This document shows, in pieces, positions 3,451 through 6,699 of a stretch of 6,699 bases of DNA. The stretch covers positions 1 to 6,699 of the forward strand of contig CAYZEE010000049.1 of the NCBI GenBank assembly GCA_964477485.1. Reading direction: 5' to 3'. A program made the position numbers and the translations under genes. The DNA is from CAYZEE01 sp964477485. GTDB lineage: Bacteria; Patescibacteriota; Microgenomatia; Levybacterales; UBA12049. The stretch's first letter is position 1, and every line of letters begins with the position of its first letter. The notes below the pieces were generated by a model that did not search any database, was not told where the DNA came from, and saw only the letters and a list, made by a program, of their open reading frames with translations.

Positions 3451-6230
3451 TCTCTAATAACTGAAAATCTGTCACCTTTCTTGATATTTCTAACAAGAGC
3501 TTTGTTTTTAATGTATTCCTCAAACCCAACAGGCCATTTTTCCAAAACAACATCCACTCGCTCGTCTAATTTTGTACCAAGTTTTTTTCTCCCATCTTGA
3601 ACCATTCTCACAATTTCCCGCGCAATTCCTTCCTCCTTAAGTTCTTCTGTGATTTTAGTGTCAAAATCAACAGCCAATCCGCCTTTTCCTCTTTTTATTT
3701 CTACTCCTTTAACGTTCAATTCATCCTTTATTAGCTCTATCAATCCATTTGAAATTTGAAATTTGAAATTTGAAATTTGAAATTTATTGAGCGGTTGTCT
3801 TACTTTAATTCCAAGTTCCTTCCTTTTTGCATGTCCAATCTCAACGATTTTTCGAATTCCCTCCATTTCGCTCTCAAGCTTATCGTCAATAAGTTTTTCC
3901 TCAACCTCCGGCCAAAAAGATAAATGCACAGATTGTTCATCAGTTAAATTTCTATAAATTTCTTCGGCTATAAAGGGAGTGATTGGCGCCATCAACTTAG
4001 TTAAAGTTTTTAAAACCTCAAAACAAGTTTCATAAAACTCAGAGCCGACTCTATCCCTGCTTCTTCTGATATACCATGTTGATAAATCATTTACAAATTT
4101 TTGGATATTTGCTACACATGAAATAGTATCGTAATTATCTAAATTATTCGTAACATCCTTTATCAATTTATTTAAAAGCGAAATTATCCATTTGTCCAGA
4201 ATATTTTTACTTGCTTTTTTATCGGAACTTGGGCTCCACTTATCCAAATTGGCATAATTTATAAAGAAATTATAGACATTCCATAAAATAAGTATCGTCC
4301 CCTTTACCTGATTCCGGTATTGTTCCTCGGATATTAAAATATCCTCTCCTTTCATTACGGGACTACCGAGAAGATATAAACGCAATCCGTCTCCCCCGTA
4401 TTTTTGAAGCATTTTGCGAGGATCCGGATAATTTCCATAATTCTTACTCATCTTTCTTCCGTCGGTCCCCAAAATAACACCTTCAACTAAAACATTTTTA
4501 AATGCAGGAGAATCAAACAGAGCTCCTCCTATGACATGCACCACGTAAAACCATGCTCTTATCTGTCCTGTATATTCAGCAATAAAATCAGGAGGGAAAA
4601 AATCCGATAGCGTTTCGGTTTTTTCAAATGGATAATGTCTTTCTGCAAAAGAAGCGCTTCCTGCCTCAATCCAGCTATCCAAGACTTCAGGAGTCCTATG
4701 GGCATCTCTTCCGCATTTTTTGCACTTTATTGTGACTGAATCAATCTCCGGCTTATGAAGATCTGCAATCTTTTTTCCACTCAGCTCTTCAAGTTCTTTT
4801 ATGGAACCCGGAACTATTTTTTCTCCGCATTCACATTCCCAAACAGGAACAGGGGAACCAAAATAACGGCTCCTTGAAATATTCCAATCAGGAGCATTTT
4901 CAAGGCTTTTAAGAAATCTGCCTTTTTTGAAATGTTTCGGATACCAATTTACCTTCTCGTTTGTTTTCTTGAGTTCTTCTTTAAGAATTTGGATATTTAC
5001 ATACCAGGCATCTTGAGGAGAATAAAATAATTGCGTCCCACATCTCCAACAATGTGCCACTGAATGGATATATTCATCTTCTCTGTATAAAAGCCCCCTT
5101 TCTCTTAAATCCTGATTTACCGCTTTGTTTGCCTTAAGATAGTACATTCCTGCAAACTTGGGGACACTGCTTTTGATTATTCCCTCATCATCAACATGCA
5201 TGACAAGCTGAATATTTTCCTTCTGTATTACGTTCAGATCCTCTTCTCCATAAACTGCCAAGGTTACAATTCCGGTTCCCTCATCAGCTGTTACAAAACC
5301 CCCGCCTACTACAATAAACGCTCTTTTTCCGCTGTCTACTTTATAAAAATCATAATGAGGTATAAATTTTTTTCCGATCAGCTCCTTGCCTTTAAATTCT
5401 TCAAGAATTTTATAAGGTTTGTCATCCAGCATCTTAAGTGTTCCCTTTGCGAGAATATATTTTTCTCCCTCTTGCAAAACTTTTACATAAGTTAAGCTTG
5501 GATTTACTGCCAGAGCAGGAGTTACGATTTTGTTCCAGGGAGTAGTTGACCAGGCAAGAAGAAATGTATCTTTTTCATCTTCCAACGCGTATTTGTATGT
5601 ACTTGCTGTTTCTTTTAGCTGCTTATAATTCTCCGCATCCATTGCTACTTCAAAATTAGAAATTGGCGTTGAACAATGCGGGCAAAACAAAGAAACACGA
5701 AGTCCTTTATAGATATATCCTTTGTCGTACATATTTTTAAAAACCCACATGACACTCTCCATATAAGACAAGTCCATGGTTTTATAGGCATTTTTAAAAT
5801 CAACCCAGCGTCCAATGTGATCTACGTACCACTCCCATTCATGCGAAACATCTCTTACGTAAAGCTTGCACTCATCAATAAATTTTTTAACCCCGACCTT
5901 TTCTTCGATATCTTTTTTTCTTTTTATTCCTAATTTTTCCTCAACCTTATTTTCTGCAGGAAGTCCATGACAATCCCATCCCCAAACTCTTCGCACTCTA
6001 TATCCTTTCATTGTCCAGAATCTGGGGAAAACATCTTTTGGGATACTTGATAATAAACTTCCGTAATGAGGGAGCCCGGTTATAAAAGGAGGTCCGTCAA
6101 GAAAAGTCCATTTTTTATCTTTTGGTCTTAGCTCAATTGATTTTTCAAAAATTTTATTTTTCTTCCAATATTCTAAAATTTCTTCCTCTATTTTTGGAAA
6201 CTCAACCTTTGGACTTACGGGTTTAAACAT
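3447..6230 (-). CDS. ileS: Isoleucyl-tRNA synthetase (type 2-like)
   Basis: Class Ia synthetase that charges tRNA-Ile and edits mischarged valine in the cytoplasm. In the 927 residues the HIGH motif appears as HYGS (55-58, in DGPPFITGLPHYG), with WGWDCHGLPAEN (83-94) behind it. The CP1 editing domain begins at WSTTPWN (227-233) and carries ADEGTGIV (315-322). Cysteine pairs are at 183/186, 394/397, 466/468 and 503/506. The KMSKS loop is KMSKN (593-597, in GTDGRKMSKNYGNYPDP). The helical anticodon-binding region follows. GLPHYG and FCPHCSTPISNFEVA resemble the eukaryote-like type often linked to mupirocin resistance, but 927 residues is shorter than its usual 1,000 or more. Oddities are the last residues of both class I signatures, a missing editing histidine, and a translated tandem repeat at about 816-828. 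It has its own promoter and overlaps rodA by 4 bp. Confidence 0.96.
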   Translation of the reverse strand: MFKPVSPKVEFPKIEEEILEYWKKNKIFEKSIELRPKDKKWTFLDGPPFITGLPHYGSLLSSIPKDVFPRFWTMKGYRVRRVWGWDCHGLPAENKVEEKLGIKRKKDIEEKVGVKKFIDECKLYVRDVSHEWEWYVDHIGRWVDFKNAYKTMDLSYMESVMWVFKNMYDKGYIYKGLRVSLFCPHCSTPISNFEVAMDAENYKQLKETASTYKYALEDEKDTFLLAWSTTPWNKIVTPALAVNPSLTYVKVLQEGEKYILAKGTLKMLDDKPYKILEEFKGKELIGKKFIPHYDFYKVDSGKRAFIVVGGGFVTADEGTGIVTLAVYGEEDLNVIQKENIQLVMHVDDEGIIKSSVPKFAGMYYLKANKAVNQDLRERGLLYREDEYIHSVAHCWRCGTQLFYSPQDAWYVNIQILKEELKKTNEKVNWYPKHFKKGRFLKSLENAPDWNISRSRYFGSPVPVWECECGEKIVPGSIKELEELSGKKIADLHKPEIDSVTIKCKKCGRDAHRTPEVLDSWIEAGSASFAERHYPFEKTETLSDFFPPDFIAEYTGQIRAWFYVVHVIGGALFDSPAFKNVLVEGVILGTDGRKMSKNYGNYPDPRKMLQKYGGDGLRLYLLGSPVMKGEDILISEEQYRNQVKGTILILWNVYNFFINYANLDKWSPSSDKKASKNILDKWIISLLNKLIKDVTNNLDNYDTISCVANIQKFVNDLSTWYIRRSRDRVGSEFYETCFEVLKTLTKLMAPITPFIAEEIYRNLTDEQSVHLSFWPEVEEKLIDDKLESEMEGIRKIVEIGHAKRKELGIKVRQPLNKFQISNFKFQISNGLIELIKDELNVKGVEIKRGKGGLAVDFDTKITEELKEEGIAREIVRMVQDGRKKLGTKLDERVDVVLEKWPVGFEEYIKNKALVRNIKKGDRFSVIRE
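3748..3785. repeat. 7-bp tandem repeat (TTTGAAA x5 plus TTT) inside ileS
   Basis: Five perfect consecutive copies of TTTGAAA run from 3748 to 3782, followed by a partial TTT. Because 7 is not a multiple of 3, the protein repeat has a period of three units (21 bp, seven residues): the minus strand encodes FQISNFK followed by FQISN. It lies between KVRQPLNK and LIELIKDELNV, where IleRS homologs have variable sequence. The unit is nearly its own reverse complement (TTTGAAA/TTTCAAA). Confidence 0.95.
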
Positions 6231-6237
6231 AAGATTA

Positions 6238-6266
6238 ATTCTATCTCAAAACCCGTTTAAGTTCAA
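6238..6266 (-). promoter_or_regulatory. Promoter of ileS-rodA, predicted leaderless start
   Basis: On the minus strand TTGAAC (6261-6266; 4/6) is followed by 17 nt and TAGAAT (6238-6243; 5/6). Seven bases separate the -10 box from the ileS ATG, which places the predicted transcription start on the A of the start codon. There is no T-box leader, in contrast to many Gram-positive ileS genes. Confidence 0.55.
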
Positions 6267-6291
6267 GAATTTGACTATTTTAAGGATTGAT

Positions 6292-6606
6292 CTACGGAGA
6301 TCTCCAAAGCAGAATTTCAGGATTACTAAACCTCCTCATGGGTAGTTGTTCAGATGGTTCTCCAAGAACATCTATAAAATCTCGTCTCAATTTCCCTTTA
6401 GCGTCGTGGTGACCTCTTAAAACCAGACAAAAGCTAGATATGTCTTTTTGTCGCTCAAAAACAGTCCCTTCAGGGATTGTCATTTCAAAAGACGCCCCAT
6501 GCTCTTTTCCTGACCACACTTCTCCGTCATGTGAGTTAGCACCCATCGCCCAGCAGTGTGTGTTAAGTCCTGTAATTCCTTCTAAAATCTCTCTTTTGTT
6601 AGGCAT
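6292..6606 (-). CDS. Hypothetical protein, 104 residues, family not recognised
   Basis: I do not recognise this protein. It is soluble, with no membrane segment or signal peptide. It has two cysteines (18 and 60), a His-His pair (66-67), and a central stretch with alternating hydrophobic residues (ASFEMTIPEGTVFE at 38-51, then ISSFCLVLRG at 56-65), suggesting a small beta-rich fold. A basic segment, KGKLRRDF, follows (70-77). Support for its being real: a near-consensus promoter ends 6 nt before the ATG, the same arrangement as for rplU and ileS, and it lies on the same strand 61 bp upstream of ileS. The last codons contain the palindrome GGAGATCTCC (6296-6305). A cupin-like barrel is possible, but no metal-binding cupin motif is visible. 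Confidence 0.65.
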   Translation of the reverse strand: MPNKREILEGITGLNTHCWAMGANSHDGEVWSGKEHGASFEMTIPEGTVFERQKDISSFCLVLRGHHDAKGKLRRDFIDVLGEPSEQLPMRRFSNPEILLWRSP

Positions 6607-6698
6607 GAGGAAATTATACCACTTGGATTAAAATTGTAAAGCAAATTGTACGGGTCACATACTTTTTGGAATCTTTGTCTCAATAAAACTAATAGGTG
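6582..6698 (-). CDS. Possible 3' end of an unidentified gene cut by the window edge
   Basis: One minus-strand frame is open from the window edge to a TAG at 6582-6584 (38 codons). It contains LRQRFQKVCDPYNLL, which loosely recalls the C-terminal FxxxxDPxNLLNP segment of FAD-linked oxidases. If real, it would overlap the first 25 bases of the 104-residue gene and would contain that gene's promoter. A second frame ends with TGA at 6655-6657 after 14 codons and is an equally legal gene end. The evidence is a short motif resemblance only. Confidence 0.22.
   Translation of the reverse strand, partial: HLLVLLRQRFQKVCDPYNLLYNFNPSGIISSCLTKERF
6613..6640 (-). promoter_or_regulatory. Promoter of the 104-residue gene, predicted leaderless start
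   Basis: On the minus strand TTTACA (6635-6640; 5/6), a 16-nt spacer and a perfect TATAAT (6613-6618) with the extended-10 TG one base upstream. Six bases separate the -10 box from the ATG, so the transcript should start at the start codon. The remaining sequence up to 6699 shows nothing further that I can support. Confidence 0.7.
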
Positions 6699-6699
6699 A

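Noticed and set aside
3748..3785. CRISPR-like or direct-repeat array
   Set aside because: The units are 7 bp and contiguous without spacers: a simple tandem repeat.
6255..6280. Possible terminator between the 104-residue gene and ileS
   Set aside because: Only a 4-bp stem (TCAA/TTGA) is present, without a G/C stem or T-run; the area is better explained as the ileS promoter.
6231..6291. T-box riboswitch upstream of ileS
   Set aside because: Only 61 bp separate ileS from the previous gene, the promoter sits directly before the ATG, and no T-box motif or antiterminator is present.

Overview
The window is AT-rich (roughly 35-40% GC by eye) and gene-dense, and it uses the standard bacterial code: TGA closes both the L21 gene and ileS. 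The mix of genes suggests a member of the Candidate Phyla Radiation (Patescibacteria, perhaps Microgenomates). The reasons are a 927-residue isoleucyl-tRNA synthetase resembling the eukaryote-like (type 2) branch, very short or overlapping gene junctions, no convincing Shine-Dalgarno sequence before any gene, and a GC-rich hairpin element. The lineage is an inference; no search was possible.

Layout. Positions 1-132 hold a GC-rich, hairpin-packed block that looks like a small repeat element. A minus-strand tRNA-Val(CAC) with encoded CCA follows (133-208). It is divergent from lepB (signal peptidase I, plus strand, 279-833), and the two promoters share one TTGACAA box. lepB runs tail-to-tail into parB, with both stop codons inside one CTAG. 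From 830 to the right edge all genes lie on the minus strand. In transcription order they are: a possible 3' end of an unidentified gene at the edge, a 104-residue unknown protein, ileS, rodA, rplU (L21), rpmA (L27) and parB.

Transcription. ileS and rodA overlap by ATGA and form one unit. Consensus-like promoters precede the unknown gene, ileS, rplU and rpmA. In the first three, the -10 box ends only 6-8 nt before the ATG, so their mRNAs are predicted to be leaderless. rpmA instead has a leader of about 55 nt, and its -10 box sits at the centre of an inverted repeat. parB follows rpmA after 9 nt and probably depends on that promoter.

Function. The block is housekeeping: translation (tRNA-Val, IleRS, L21, L27), cell-wall synthesis (RodA), protein export (LepB) and chromosome segregation (ParB). 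The notable points are the leaderless promoter pattern, an in-frame 7-bp tandem repeat inside ileS, altered active-site and editing-site motifs in IleRS, the symmetric repeat around the rpmA-parB promoter, the GC-rich element on the left, and the unrecognised small protein on the right. No mobile gene, CRISPR array or defence system is visible.
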